Below, piece by piece: positions 51,666-63,300 of a stretch of 64,000 bases of DNA. Position 1 is the stretch's first letter, and the number at the start of each line of letters is the position of its first letter. The notes beneath the pieces are model-generated. The model was given only the letters and a program-made list of their open reading frames with translations, searched no databases and had not been told where the DNA came from. This DNA is from Silurus meridionalis (Eukaryota > Chordata > Actinopteri > Siluriformes > Siluridae), in contig NC_060890.1 of the NCBI RefSeq assembly GCF_014805685.1, forward strand, positions 16,775,500 to 16,839,499. The letters are read 5' to 3'. A program made the translations under genes and the position numbers.

Positions 51666-52249
51666 AATTTTTATAACCAGTGTGTAATATGCATGCAGGG
51701 AGTATAATTGAGTTCATGCATGTAAGACTCCTTCAGCTTTAGATTATGTGAGAAGCAAGCACACTTACATTGAATTATCAAGGGTTCTTAGCTTAAATTC
51801 TAATTAATAGTTCTACTTGAAGTCATTTCTGGAAAACACACTTGTTTTAATAAACTCAATACACAAACTATGTACCCCAAACTGTTGGCAACCATGGAAG
51901 ATGTCAGGCTTCCCCGCCAACTAAATTCCAGTTGACAAACATAAATTAACATAACATTCCCTAAAACGTGCTACTTTTAATGTGTTTTATTGTAAGTATT
52001 TTTAATATTCCCCAAAATTGTTAATTATGTAACTTTGTTACATAATTTCCTAATGAATGTGTTATTGAAACATTATTATGTACCCTTATTTCTTACAGTC
52101 ATTTGTTTTTAACCTTTTGATGATTTTCATTGAGTTACATGGCACTTAAATAAGGTGTCATTATAACTGTCACCTATAATGTTGTTTATGCGACCACATT
52201 AATTTGTTAATTGGAAAAAGTAGAAATAGTGATCAGATAAATATGCCAA

Positions 52250-52390
52250 GCCAATGTCTCCTATTTTTTTTGCACTCAATAGAAACATCAAGCATTACAT
52301 CAAACTGTATAACAGGTTTGGATAATGACAATGATTACACTATAATTAACAATTCTGTGCATATTTTCTCAGACCTCAATTAAAAGTATA
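52250..52390 (+). repeat. Block A of a diverged duplication (copy 1)
   Basis: TAATGACAATGATTACAC and GCATTACATCAAACTGTATA align with 58437-58570 (TAATGACAATCATTACAC, GCATTACAAGCTGCTGTATA). The family is not recognised. Confidence 0.6.
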
Positions 52391-52599
52391 ATTAAGTTCC
52401 CTTTCAGGAACTCGAGCTGCGTCAACAACGCTTTGGGAAAGCTTCCGATTGACCACAATCTAAATAACGTGTGTATTCTGCCCAACTAAAGAGCAGTGAC
52501 GTCATGACCAGGAAGCTAAAAAACACAAGCGGTGGAGACGGTACTAGGCTCTCTGTGTGTGTGTGAGTCTGTTCTACAAAATGTAAGGTGCAGTAAAAA

Positions 52600-53400
52600 A
52601 AAATTAAGAATGGATGGCAAGCAATCCTTCCCCCTGCTTTATCATGGGGGAAACACAGAGTTTGTGTGTCACTTGTTTGGGAATGGAGCATGCACAGTCG
52701 GCACTCAAGGGAGCTGGCTGCTCTCATTGCTGCCACATGCCCATGCAGATGCTCCACGCTCCTCGTGGTTCTGGCCCCACTTCCGCCAAGGCGAAGCGGC
52801 GACTGAGTTCATGGTGCTTGCAGTCGGATCTGGCAGAGGGTGTGGAGTTAGGCCTGCCCCTTTCTTCTGCCTCACCTGCAGATCCAGCGATCTCTCCCAG
52901 GGTTCAGAAGCACACCTTTCAGTGTTTTCTTGTGGGAAGAGCGCCGCTTCACCTCTCTTCTGCTGAAGAGGGGGTGGGATGGATGTTGGTGAATCTGCTG
53001 ACACCCCATCTCAGCCAGTCCATTTTGAAGAGCTCCTGGAGGTAGTTACTTGTTCTGTCGCCAAGCTAGATATGGCTTGGCCCCATTCAAGAAGCAGAAA
53101 CAACGTCCACTTAGCAAGCTGGATGAGCATATTTTGCAACCTACGTTACTGGCTCTGGCCGGGGTCTGCCCTTTTTCCTGGACCTGCACAATGAGGTGTC
53201 CAGGCCATATTCCTCTTCAGTCCAAATGTTTCTCTTCACTAATGTAGTAGTGCGGTTATGGGACGATGCCCCCGGGTTAAAGAGAGATGCTGGCTGGCTA
53301 TCTCTCCCCGGCATCCCTCAAGTCCCCGGCGCTGCCCACCAAGCCCCTTTGGACTTCCCTGGCCTTGGTTGGCAAGGCTTACCTAGCAGCAGGTGAAGCC
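52600..53400 (+). pseudogene. DIRS Gag-like remnant
   Basis: Frames read CLGMEHAQSALKGAGCSHC, APRGSGPTSAKAKRRLSSW and SDLAEGVE, equivalent to the Gag start in the first copy, in shifting frames. The conserved middle of Gag is largely deleted. Confidence 0.65.
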
Positions 53401-53439
53401 GCTGGCTGCCTGCCCACCATTGCAGTGCTGCAGGGTTAG

Positions 53440-53665
53440 ATAGATCTAAAGGACGCTTATTTTCACGTATCCATCCTTCCTTCAAACAGGAAGTTCCTAG
53501 GGTTCGCTTTCGGGGCCAAAGCTTACAAATATCGGGTCCTTCCGTTTGGCCTTGCACTTTTACCCCACATCTTCATAAAGTGTGTGGATGCGGCTCTGGC
53601 TCCGCTGAGACACCAGGGCATCTGCATACTGAATTGTATCGACGACTGGTTGATATTAATTTGAT
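53440..53665 (+). pseudogene. DIRS reverse transcriptase, catalytic half
   Basis: One open stretch gives DLKDAYFHVSILPSNRKFLG, FAFGAKAYKYRVLPFGLAL and LNCIDDWLI. The catalytic box reads CIDD where DIRS elements normally have YIDD, so the tyrosine is replaced. The N-terminal half of RT is missing by deletion at about 53430. Confidence 0.85.
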
Positions 53666-53819
53666 CAGAGCAGTTTTAAAGACTGCTGGGTCTGATGACA
53701 GCTGCATCCAATGTGGTGCTACTTGGCCTCCTAAACATGCGACTCAGTGGTGGCTCAGAGACGGCTCAGGTCACACGGTGAGCCTTACAGGCCTTAGACA
53801 ATACTTCTAGCATTAAAGT

Positions 53820-54030
53820 ATTTCCTCTCAGACCTAAGGGAACATCATGTGCTGGTCCATACGGACAACACATCTGCGGTCTACTACATCAACCACCAGG
53901 GCGGTCTGCACTCTCGCCTATTTAACAAGCTGGCACAACAGATCCTCCTGTGGGCCCAAGGAAAGCTGCTTGCTCTCACTGAGAGCACTATATATCCAAG
54001 GGCAGTTAAATCAAGAAAAAGACACGCTTC
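53820..54030 (+). pseudogene. DIRS RNase H fragment
   Basis: The frame reads HHVLVHTDNTSAVYYINHQG, GLHSRLFNKLAQQILLWAQG and KLLALTEST. The HTDNTSAVYYINHQGG block is the hallmark of DIRS RNase H. A frameshift follows at about 53985. Confidence 0.85.
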
Positions 54031-54129
54031 TGAGACAGGGGGCCGAGGCCCGGGGAATGGAGGAATATGAGGAATATTTTACAGAGCACAAGTGGATTTG
54101 TTTGTGACTCAAAAGACATCGCACTGTCC

Positions 54130-54590
54130 CTTCTGGTTCTCCTTCCACCCTAAAGGTTATGTGTTCACTATTGTGGCTTATACTGCTCTGCTTGCTGAGC
54201 ATCTTCTCATTGAAGAGGGTTGGGGATCTTCAAGCCCTTTCCATTCTTCTGGAGTTTTCTCCAGGCATGGCCAGTGCCTTTCTCTACCTCACACCAGGGT
54301 ATGTTCCCAAGGTGACCTCGGTCGTCCCGCAACCAGTCATGCACCAGGCATTCTATCCTCCTCCTTTTCAGGCCTCTGACCAGGAGAAGCTTAACCGGGT
54401 GTGCCCGGTGAGAGCACTGGGCACATACGTCCACAGAACTGCCATGTGGAGAAAGTCGGACCAGCTGTTTGTCTGCTACAGTCCATATAAAAAATAGTTT
54501 CCTGCCAATAAGCAGACACTCAGTGTCCTCTTATGGATACTCTTATGAGTCCTCTGGTCCTTTCAGGGTCAGAGTGCACAAAACTGGAGA
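54130..54590 (+). pseudogene. DIRS tyrosine recombinase fragment
   Basis: Frames read KRVGDLQALSIL, TPGYVPKVTSVVPQPVMHQA, CPVRALGTYVHRTAMWRKSD and QLFVCY, the central block of DIRS recombinase carrying the first catalytic arginine region. The sequence leaves the element at about 54590, before the H-x-x-R and Tyr motifs, so it is inactive. Confidence 0.8.
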
Positions 54591-55044
54591 CATTTGTATA
54601 TTTGTGATTGGAAAATTATCTATGATAATGGCAGTGTGTTTTATTAAAACATGGGTTTTATTTTAATCTGCATATAGTTATTTATGCATTTTTAATTATG
54701 AAAACCTACATAAGTGTGTCCTATGAAACCATATTTCTTAGTCCTTATATTTTAAGCTTTGTTTTGTCATAGATTTGCTTTTCTTATTTGTCTTTATCAT
54801 TATACCACATGATGAAGCATTATCATAACTAATGTGGGCTGTGAAAATCAATGTCATTATGTTCTAAAACACAGCAAGTCAAGGTAGTGTCAAGAAATTA
54901 AATACTGTAACTTGACTTGTTAGATCTAATAAAGATCAAGATTGGCAATCTAGTGTTATTGCTTGGTAATAGCAGCTATTAGAAAAATCTTGTATAGATT
55001 TAGTAAACACCATTGTTAAGAATCAAGTGACAGACATGATCATG

Positions 55045-55185
55045 TGCTTTACAGGAGCAGCACTGCTAGGATTTAAAAGATTATTTTACCTTATCAAGTC
55101 AGCATCTGAGTGATAACATACAAGCTCAAGTGCTGAAAAGTTATGACTTGTGTGTTGATAAAATCCGAGACATAAGCTCTATGAT
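55045..55185 (+). repeat. Block B of a diverged duplication (copy 1)
   Basis: TACAGGAGCAGCACTGCTAG, CAAGTCAGCATCTGAGTGAT and GCTCAAGTGCTGAAA align in order with 59775-59900. Confidence 0.7.
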
Positions 55186-55939
55186 GGTGATTCTTGACTA
55201 TACTGTACATGAGCAGTACATATTTTACAAGTTACATGAATCTATTAGAAACATAAGGCTGAAAGCAATGATCTACATTGTGCCTTGTTACGCCAGTTAA
55301 GTATAAGTATTGGAATTAAAGTAACACATGAACAATAAAGATCGACAGAGTGAAACAACAGCTGGAATACATAGACAAATTTATTAATAAGCTAACACAA
55401 GACAGAAAAAAATAAGTGGCTTAGGCAGAGAGAGCAACAGAAAACAAGACATGAGCTTGTGGCTTTTGATTGATGTAGAAAAAACAAGGAGTTTGGAATG
55501 AAATAGAATCCATGACACAATTTGTTCAGAAATGTACAAAATGTAAAGCTAGAGACAGAAATGCATAAAGATTTGCATTAAATCAGGTTCATTTACTTTT
55601 ATTTCTCTTTTATTTCTTCAAAATATCTAACGGATTATGCTGTATGTGCTTGAAAATTCTAAACAAGCACTATACATGAAATGTTGGCAATCCGTTGTCA
55701 GATGCTAGAGTGTATTGCAGTTTTAATCTGTTTGGAAATGTTCTCAATGTCTACACCACCTCATTACATATATAATTATAATATATAATTACTCAGGTAG
55801 ATTGTTTGTTGCTGTGTGAATTCTCTTTACCTGGGTGTGTACTATAATTTACATCCCAGATTTGAGTGTGTGTGTATGTCAGAGTGCATTTTGTATCTGC
55901 CACTGGATTGATTCTTTTGTGCATTTGTGGAAGTGGGCA

Positions 55940-55956
55940 TGTGTGTGTGTGTCTGT

Positions 55957-56038
<82 letters not shown>

Positions 56039-56040
56039 AC
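55940..56040. repeat. (TG)n microsatellite, long
   Basis: About 100 bases of TG with two single-base interruptions near its start, ending GTGCGCAC. Confidence 0.98.
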
Positions 56041-56290
56041 AAGTAAGACAGCTTGTATTTAAGTAATAGCATCATGTTAAATAGTACCAAAGGGGGGCAA
56101 TGTTGAGCTGGGGTTTCTGTTCCACTAGACTAAACAGCGTTCTAAAAATACAAACTAGAATTCATCACCAAACAAACATATTAAAACATGAGCTACTGCA
56201 TGGCAAACAAAGCTCACATGTGTCCAAGCAGAAGATTAATGCATATCATGGAAGATCATAGGGAAAGCATTTATCACACCTACCCCTTCC

Positions 56291-56295
<5 letters not shown>

Positions 56296-56339
<44 letters not shown>
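56296..56339. repeat. (CA)n microsatellite
   Basis: About 44 bases of pure CA. Confidence 0.97.
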
Positions 56340-56341
<2 letters not shown>

Positions 56342-56436
56342 GAAAGTTTATTACTCCCATCTGCATTTCATCTTTATGAAAGCTAATTGTAAAAATGATG
56401 AGTAATGATATGTAATGCCAAAAGGTTAAAGAGTCT

Positions 56437-56437
<1 letters not shown>

Positions 56438-56489
<52 letters not shown>
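56438..56489. repeat. (CA)n microsatellite
   Basis: About 52 bases of pure CA, 98 bases from the previous one. Confidence 0.97.
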
Positions 56490-56493
<4 letters not shown>

Positions 56494-56833
56494 TGCTCTG
56501 CATCATTTCAAATCCTTGGACTAAGCTTCAAAAGCGGAAAAGATTTGCAAGAAAGTGTGTTGGTCCTTTTCAACTTTTAGCCTTTGTGGAGGAAACACAA
56601 CATGTATGAGTATTTATCTGAGAATTACAACTCAATGATGAATATGATGATACAATTTTCTCTTGACTGATTCCAAAGTTTTAATTATTGCAAAGGCTTA
56701 GTTGTGCTACAATAGAAAGATTATGTAAGTGCATATTTTATTTAAGTGCATATTATATCATATATCATTATAATGATTTAGTACACATGCAATGTTGTCT
56801 TTGTTTTGCTTGATGAAATTAGTTTTCTGTGTG

Positions 56834-56835
<2 letters not shown>

Positions 56836-56895
<60 letters not shown>

Positions 56896-56962
56896 TCTGT
56901 GTGCATGTGCATGTTTTTGTGTGTGTGTGTGTGTGTGTGTGTGCGTGCGTGTGCGTGCGTGT
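56836..56962. repeat. (TC)n and (TG)n compound microsatellite
   Basis: TC at 56836-56888, then TG with GC variants at 56918-56962. Confidence 0.96.
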
Positions 56963-57114
56963 GCCTTCCTGTCTTTATGCAGTGACAAGCCTGTGCAGCC
57001 TTACTCAACCACCAAATCTCTGCTCTCACTACTGTCATTTCTTTTCTTTTCTTGCACCTTGTCATGCACAGACAAACCAAATCATTAAGTCTTGAACTGT
57101 ACTGTAGCATTCGT

Positions 57115-57170
<56 letters not shown>
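57115..57170. repeat. (TC)n microsatellite
   Basis: About 56 bases of CT. Confidence 0.97.
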
Positions 57171-57172
<2 letters not shown>

Positions 57173-57294
57173 GCTATTCGAGAACAAGTGATGCGGAAAA
57201 GAATGCAAGATTAAGACATGTTAGTTTATGACACAGCACAATGCATTGACAAAAGGAATAAATATACCTGGAAATATGAAACATTTTTATTAAT

Positions 57295-57406
57295 AACAGC
57301 AAATTTGTTACATCTATATTCAATATCTTTAGCACATTTACTGTAATGGGCAGGGAAGCAACTCAAACATTAGGCAGATTCTGCCTTCAGTGATATAATT
57401 GATGTT

Positions 57407-57462
<56 letters not shown>

Positions 57463-57566
57463 AACATCAATTATATCACTGAAGGCAGTAATGTTTGAGT
57501 TGCTTCCCTGCCCATTACAGTAAATGTGCTAAAGATATTGAATATAGATGTAACAAATTTGCTGTT
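57295..57566. repeat. Long near-perfect inverted repeat with (TA)n loop
   Basis: The left arm 57295-57410 and right arm 57459-57566 are reverse complements over their whole length. The only difference I see is an 8-base insertion (GGCAGATT, 57373-57380) in the left arm. The loop is 48 bases of TA, which is itself self-complementary, so the whole 272 bases could fold into one hairpin or cruciform. No TA/TSD or known terminal motif marks it as a named element. Confidence 0.92.
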
Positions 57567-57845
57567 TATATATTTTTTATATAGTTTTTGCATCACAGTG
57601 GCAAGAAAGAGGATTGCAAATTGTGCCTGATTTTTTTTTTGTAAAGTACTGAAAAATGCTTGATCTTTAAAAAGTGTATTTACTGTACCTAGGCACATGT
57701 GGAATCGAATACAAACACTTAAATCATTTTCATTTAAAACCATTATGAAGCATGGTTCCAGTACAAATGCAAAGAATTCATATTACTGCTATGTTAACTA
57801 ATTTAATGAAGAAGAAGAAGTATTAGAAAAAGAAGAAGTATTAGA

Positions 57846-57900
57846 GGAAGAAGAAGAAGAAGAAGAAGAAGAAGAAGAAGAAGAAGAAGAAGAAGAAAAA
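57846..57900. repeat. (GAA)n microsatellite
   Basis: About 55 bases of GAA, preceded by imperfect units from 57808. Confidence 0.96.
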
Positions 57901-57934
57901 AGAAATTGTCATGGTTTTAAACATAAACTTATCC

Positions 57935-58090
57935 ATGATATGGTTTCCATGGATCATAAAGGGCCCTGCTAAATGGCCTAACAGTGCCAGATTGACAGTG
58001 GTGGGGCTTGAACCCAGATAAGCCTCCTTCAGATCAACCTACCACCAAAAGCCACATCAAATGCTCCACTTATTTCACATTTATAACAAA
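57935..58090 (-). repeat. SINE fragment, minus strand
   Basis: On the minus strand a B-box-like GGGTTCAAGCCCCACCACTG is followed by CAATCTGGCACTGTTAGGCC and a degraded GGGCCCTTTA, the order of the fish tRNA SINE. The 3' tail is missing. Confidence 0.55.
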
Positions 58091-58436
58091 TTTATAAATA
58101 ATACATATACACACCATCTGTCAGAATGCCTCCTGCCTCAACATTAGTGCCTTGCCCCTCTAATCCCATACTTTAAAATCTAGTATAATGCTCTATCAAA
58201 AAATGTAACAAAATAAAAACTAAATATAACTTTAGATGTTCAACTAGCACATATATGCATGATGATCAGGTGTCCACAAACATTCCTTAGAGCAATTCTT
58301 TCACTCATTGGTATGGGGCTCCATAGAAACTTCATAAAATTGCCAAAGAAGCCGATGCTGTGGTTCCTAATGGTGCCGAGTAAGGTTAATTGGAAAATTG
58401 AGGAAAAGTAAGCTGTGCCAAAATATTCCCTGCAGT

Positions 58437-58570
58437 GTCTGTCTCCTGTTCTTGGCACTATCATTTGGTAACATCAGCATTACAAGCTGCTGTATAACAG
58501 ATTTTGATAATGACAATCATTACACCATAATACCAATGGTATGCACATTTTTCTTTGACCTTTAAGCAAA
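58437..58570 (+). repeat. Block A of a diverged duplication (copy 2)
   Basis: Aligns with 52250-52390 in the same orientation, including GTCTCCT, GCACT and the TAATGACAAT core. Confidence 0.6.
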
Positions 58571-58848
58571 ACCCTTTTTTGGTATTTTTATGAATATCCA
58601 CTGAAATGACAGATATATTTTTTCTCTTGCTCTTAGATAAATTGAGCTTAATTTTACTATTCATAACAACAGTGATGCTATAATAGCAACATTGTGCAAA
58701 TGTTCTTTGACCTTTAAGAGAAATGTGTTTAATTTTTTTCTTCAGAATGTTCAATTTTAATCAATGTCTACTGTTACTAGCCTTATGTAAAGTTAGCATT
58801 ATGTAAGATAAAAATAAAATAAAAATAACTGTGCATATATTTACATAT

Positions 58849-59032
<184 letters not shown>

Positions 59033-59289
59033 CACCGTTAATAAATATAGAGGCTATAGCAGTGAAAAAAAAATGCAGACACTTGAAAAAGTACATCAAG
59101 TAAAATGATATAAGGCTAAGGTAATAAAAAATTAAAAATGTGTAAAAAAAATCTGATAATCAAGTACACTAAGTATATGTATGCATATACAGTATGTAAA
59201 ATATTAGTCAGGATTTAGAGTATGTAGGTTATATATAAATACACTTAAATTAAATATTATTGCAGATGTATGTAAGGCACAATATGTGT

Positions 59290-59520
59290 TGAAAAAGTGG
59301 GGTATATAAATGTAAAGTATGCAATATGTACATTGTATATACAACTGTACAGAAGTTAAACACTGTTTATACAGTGTTCAGCGGTGTAGTGTATAGTTCA
59401 GTAGGGTGATGGTGGATGGAAAAAAGCTGTCCCTGAACCTGCTGGTTCTGGTGTGTATGTTCCTGTATGTCCTTCTTGATGGAAGGAGGTTAAACAGCTT
59501 GTGACTAAGATGTGTATTCA
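59290..59520 (+). repeat. Teleost interspersed repeat fragment
   Basis: CAGTGTTCAGCGGTGTAGTG, AAAAAGCTGTCCCTGAACCT, GCTGGTTCTGGTGTGTATGT and GGTTAAACAGCTTGTGACTA match a widely dispersed fish repeat, probably the same family as 23815-24240. Confidence 0.55.
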
Positions 59521-59774
59521 TATTATATTCTGACATATATTCTATTACTTAAGTCTAGCATACCTTTAATATAGATGTTTCATACCGCACATCTTACAAT
59601 GACTTGAAAGTAATGTAACTTCAACATTCACAAAAGCAGTAATCAATAAGTATTTATAAATACGTGAGTAGGATTATATGTGCACTGTGAGAAAGACGGC
59701 ATGCTTCACGACATGCTTTACGAACACCACATGTGTAAGTGTAGCAGCTCTTATCACGAGTGATCAGATGATAG

Positions 59775-59900
59775 AATATTACAGGAGCAGCACCACAAGG
59801 GCATTATAAGATTTGTTTGCGTTATCACAAGTCAGGATATGAGTGATCACCGTGCTCAAGTGCTGAAAGTGCTGATAAAACCTCAGACATAGTCTCAGCC
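59775..59900 (+). repeat. Block B of a diverged duplication (copy 2)
   Basis: TACAGGAGCAGCACCACAAG, CAAGTCAGGATATGAGTGAT and GCTCAAGTGCTGAAA align in order with 55045-55185. Confidence 0.7.
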
Positions 59901-60111
59901 TTTCCTGCTCTCTGTTGACTGCTGAGATGTTTTCCTGCTTTTATTAGTAGATGATTTCCAGACTGCAGGCTGCTCAGGCTGGAGTCTGTCAGATTTTTCA
60001 TTTTTTTTTTTTTTTTTGGCTATGTTGATCTTTAAGAAAGAATAAGACAAATAATAAAAGCGAGGGAGTAAGAAAGTGGGAGATTAAACATTGTGTGTAT
60101 GAGCGACAGAC

Positions 60112-60115
<4 letters not shown>

Positions 60116-60167
<52 letters not shown>

Positions 60168-60233
60168 TAAGTGAGCAAAAATGGGAGATAAAAAATTGTG
60201 TGTGTCTGTGTGTGTGTGCGTGCGTGCGTGCGT

Positions 60234-60305
<72 letters not shown>
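60116..60305. repeat. (GA)n, (TG)n, (GA)n microsatellite group
   Basis: GA at 60116-60164, TG with GCGT units at 60199-60269, GA at 60270-60305. Confidence 0.97.
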
Positions 60306-60308
<3 letters not shown>

Positions 60309-63300
60309 GAGTCAGCAACATTGGGGACATTCCAAATAAAGTCTCCATTGAGAGCAATTAAGTCTGATGACCCTCTTGCTATAAATAGAGTGCATACTGA
60401 TTGCCCATACTCTCACAGTCTTATTGCTGCTACACTAAACTGTTAATCAATGCCTGACTTGTAGGTTGACGGAGCATTAGGGACATTGCATATCTAGTGC
60501 AATATTTGTTCCTCAAACAGGGAAAATTTTCTAAACGCAGAAAAGAACATCTCATTCTCAAGAGATACAATTCAGACATTCATTAAAGTACTGTAACATC
60601 TGTGACAGAATAGGAGACTATGAGAGGTGCATAAAGAGGAGCAAGGCCAAATAAGTTCAGCTAAATCACTCTTTGTGCTTGTTAGTAATGGATAAGTTGG
60701 TACTCTTGGGTAAATTATGCTGAATGATGAAGGCTTGTGCTGCATTGTTTAGAGAAGGGAACTCTTACAATGGCACTGTTGCGGTAATGAATGCTCCAGT
60801 GTCACTGCACTGCACTGTTTTCCTCTCTTGTCTTATGCCCTGTCACCCTGAGGCCCAGTGCAGCCTTTCAACTCCCCAAATACATCCATAAAGCCAGAGG
60901 CTGGGTAAAAAAAAAACATATACGTACAATACTCATGGCTTTCGAAGTTTAATCATGTTTGTTTACATCAAAATTACCTACCTGACGTTGGTGCTAATAG
61001 TGTAAACATTTAAACAGCCTTGTGTAGGCTGGAGAATGTAGAAAATGCCACTGTTAATGCATTTATTCAGCCGACTGCTGCTGCGTGTGCTTGAACAACA
61101 TTACTAGAACTGTCACTAGCACTTTTTTCTTCTACAGAGTAATGGAGATAGTGATGTTACAACTGGTTGTAATACATCTGCTTGGTTTCTTGATGTTTTA
61201 TGTGGTGAATAGAGGCTCACACACTTACTGGACTAACTGAAACATATTAGAACCATTACTGAAGGCACTTTTCTGGTAAACAGGTGAAGAGGTGGAAATA
61301 ACTGCTTGGTATATACCAGAGAGCTCTATGTGCTCTTTCTTAACATTATTTCTTCTTCTGATCTGTGACTAGAAAGATTTAGGTTCTCAAAAAAGCCTGA
61401 ACAAAAAGCAAACTATTGGTATAGGTCCTCATTTATGAGAATCTACACAAGAAATAGGTTGTACAAGAAAATCCTTTTTTTTAAGTGAAAAAAGTTTGTA
61501 TTTTGCTCTTGCTCCTGAATGTAATATTTACATGCAAGAAAACCAATGTAAAAAACATAGCCTTTAATTGTTTATATTCATTATAATATTAAAAAATTGT
61601 TTAAATTATATAAATAAATAAATGAAATTATGTATTTTAAATATACATCATATTATCATATAAAATATTGTCATATTTTTCCTATGTTTACAGCATTTAG
61701 CAGACATTATACAGACAAACAACAAGTGTGCTGTTACCTCTTTCAATATTTTCATCCTGGTTCACTATAGGTCATTAAAAATAAATTGTGAATCATTGAA
61801 TATGAAACATAAACTATGCTTCTATGCACAATTACAAACAAGAAATTGTACTCTATCAAAGAAACAAAAATCAATGTGGGAATCATCTAATGCACTTCCT
61901 TACAAAAATTACTATTGGCAATTCAAAGTGTTAATACTTTGCTATTTGGCTGGTAGACTAAAACATCCATATTCTATACAAGCATTCACTTTATTAAATG
62001 GAGAAAATGGCTTCTAAAAAAACAGCGATGAGTTAATTCAGTGCTAAGCCATTGTACATACATTTCAGTCTAAAGATATATGATGATCTTATAATAACTC
62101 TATTAGCAGAACATGTGAAGGCTTATTAATTGCATATAGTTAAAAATAGCTGAAATTGCAAATGATTGTGTTTTACACTATCTCTGCGTTTATAAAATCA
62201 AATTAAACTGCATTATTTTTCTTTCTAAACTGAATTCATAAAAATGTTACACAATCCATGACTAATTGTCTGCAACCTACTAAAACAATTACATGGCATT
62301 TAAATGACATTTTAATAATAAAATATTTTATTTGTCCATACTAAACTCTAAAGCACTGCCCTATGTGGCCACTCTCTTGTGTAACCCATAACCCCTTTGC
62401 TCACCCGAACTCTGCAAAGCCTGATGACAGTCAGAGGGTCAGACTGACAGACATTCATCATCATTCAGCAGCGACAGACAAACAAATCTATCCTCATTGA
62501 GTCTGTCAGTCTCTATTGCTTTCATGTGACAGAGTGGAAATGTGATGGTCCACCCACCTAGAAAAATGACATGGCCATGTGGTGACACGTCGCTCATGAA
62601 GGCTGTCACACTGAGCATCACAATATGAAAAAGCACAAGTGTGAAATGCACTTTTGAAGGAGACTAAGTGAAAAATGATTCATGACGAGGAGGAAAAAAG
62701 GACCACAGTGATCACTGTATTGATTAGATGAACTCTTGAATGACTAAGAATATTTGTCTCATAGGGTATCCTGTTGTTGTTTACTTCAAAACCCTGCCAC
62801 TAAATTAATAGCTAAAGCTCAATTTGCATAAAGAATGCAGATATGGTCTCCCAGATAGTGATGATAATGAGAGTAAATTAGATAATATTCAGCCGTTCCC
62901 TATGCTTCAATTAACTTCTCATTTATTTCCCTTTGGACCATAGAACAAACTGTCCAGTGCACCTTAACTGCAATCCGTGCTAGCTTTGATGCTGTGCTTT
63001 AACTGTTTCCAAATTTAATTTATAAATGATATTTAAAACATTAGCAGTTCACATCAACGTACAGTATATCAAAGGTGTATGTGTGGGGGTGTATGGCAGA
63101 ATAATTCAATAATGAAATGGTCCATAAATTAATTCAGCACAATAATAATATTGTAATATGTTATCTAAACAGATGCTTTCAGCAAATGTGGAACTTAATG
63201 ACTGTCATTACAGCTAATTTGGAAATATTATGAATGCATTAACACAGAGAGTTTTATTTCAGGGTGCCCGTTTTAATTGCCATGCTGTAAATACACAGAT

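Larger units (their letters stand above)
49080..52250. other. Gene-free upstream flank
   Basis: Purine-rich at 49270-49600, two long TG tracts (50413-50581) and an L2-like fragment (51500-51665). No gene recognised. Confidence 0.5.
52393..54590 (+). mobile_element. DIRS-type retrotransposon, truncated (second copy)
   Basis: The order is a terminal repeat from 52393 (CTTTCAGGAACTCGAGCTGC then GTCAACAACGCTTTG), Gag-like region (52600-53400), RT (53440-53665), RNase H (53820-54030) and recombinase (54130-54590). The 3' end is missing, including the terminal repeat and internal complementary region. It is in the opposite orientation to the copy at 8863-11988, and its start resembles the reverse complement of that copy's 11944-11988 end. 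Confidence 0.85.

Noticed and set aside
52532..53045. Two overlapping plus-strand frames of about 140 residues
   Set aside because: They are shifted readings of DIRS Gag-like sequence, not host genes.
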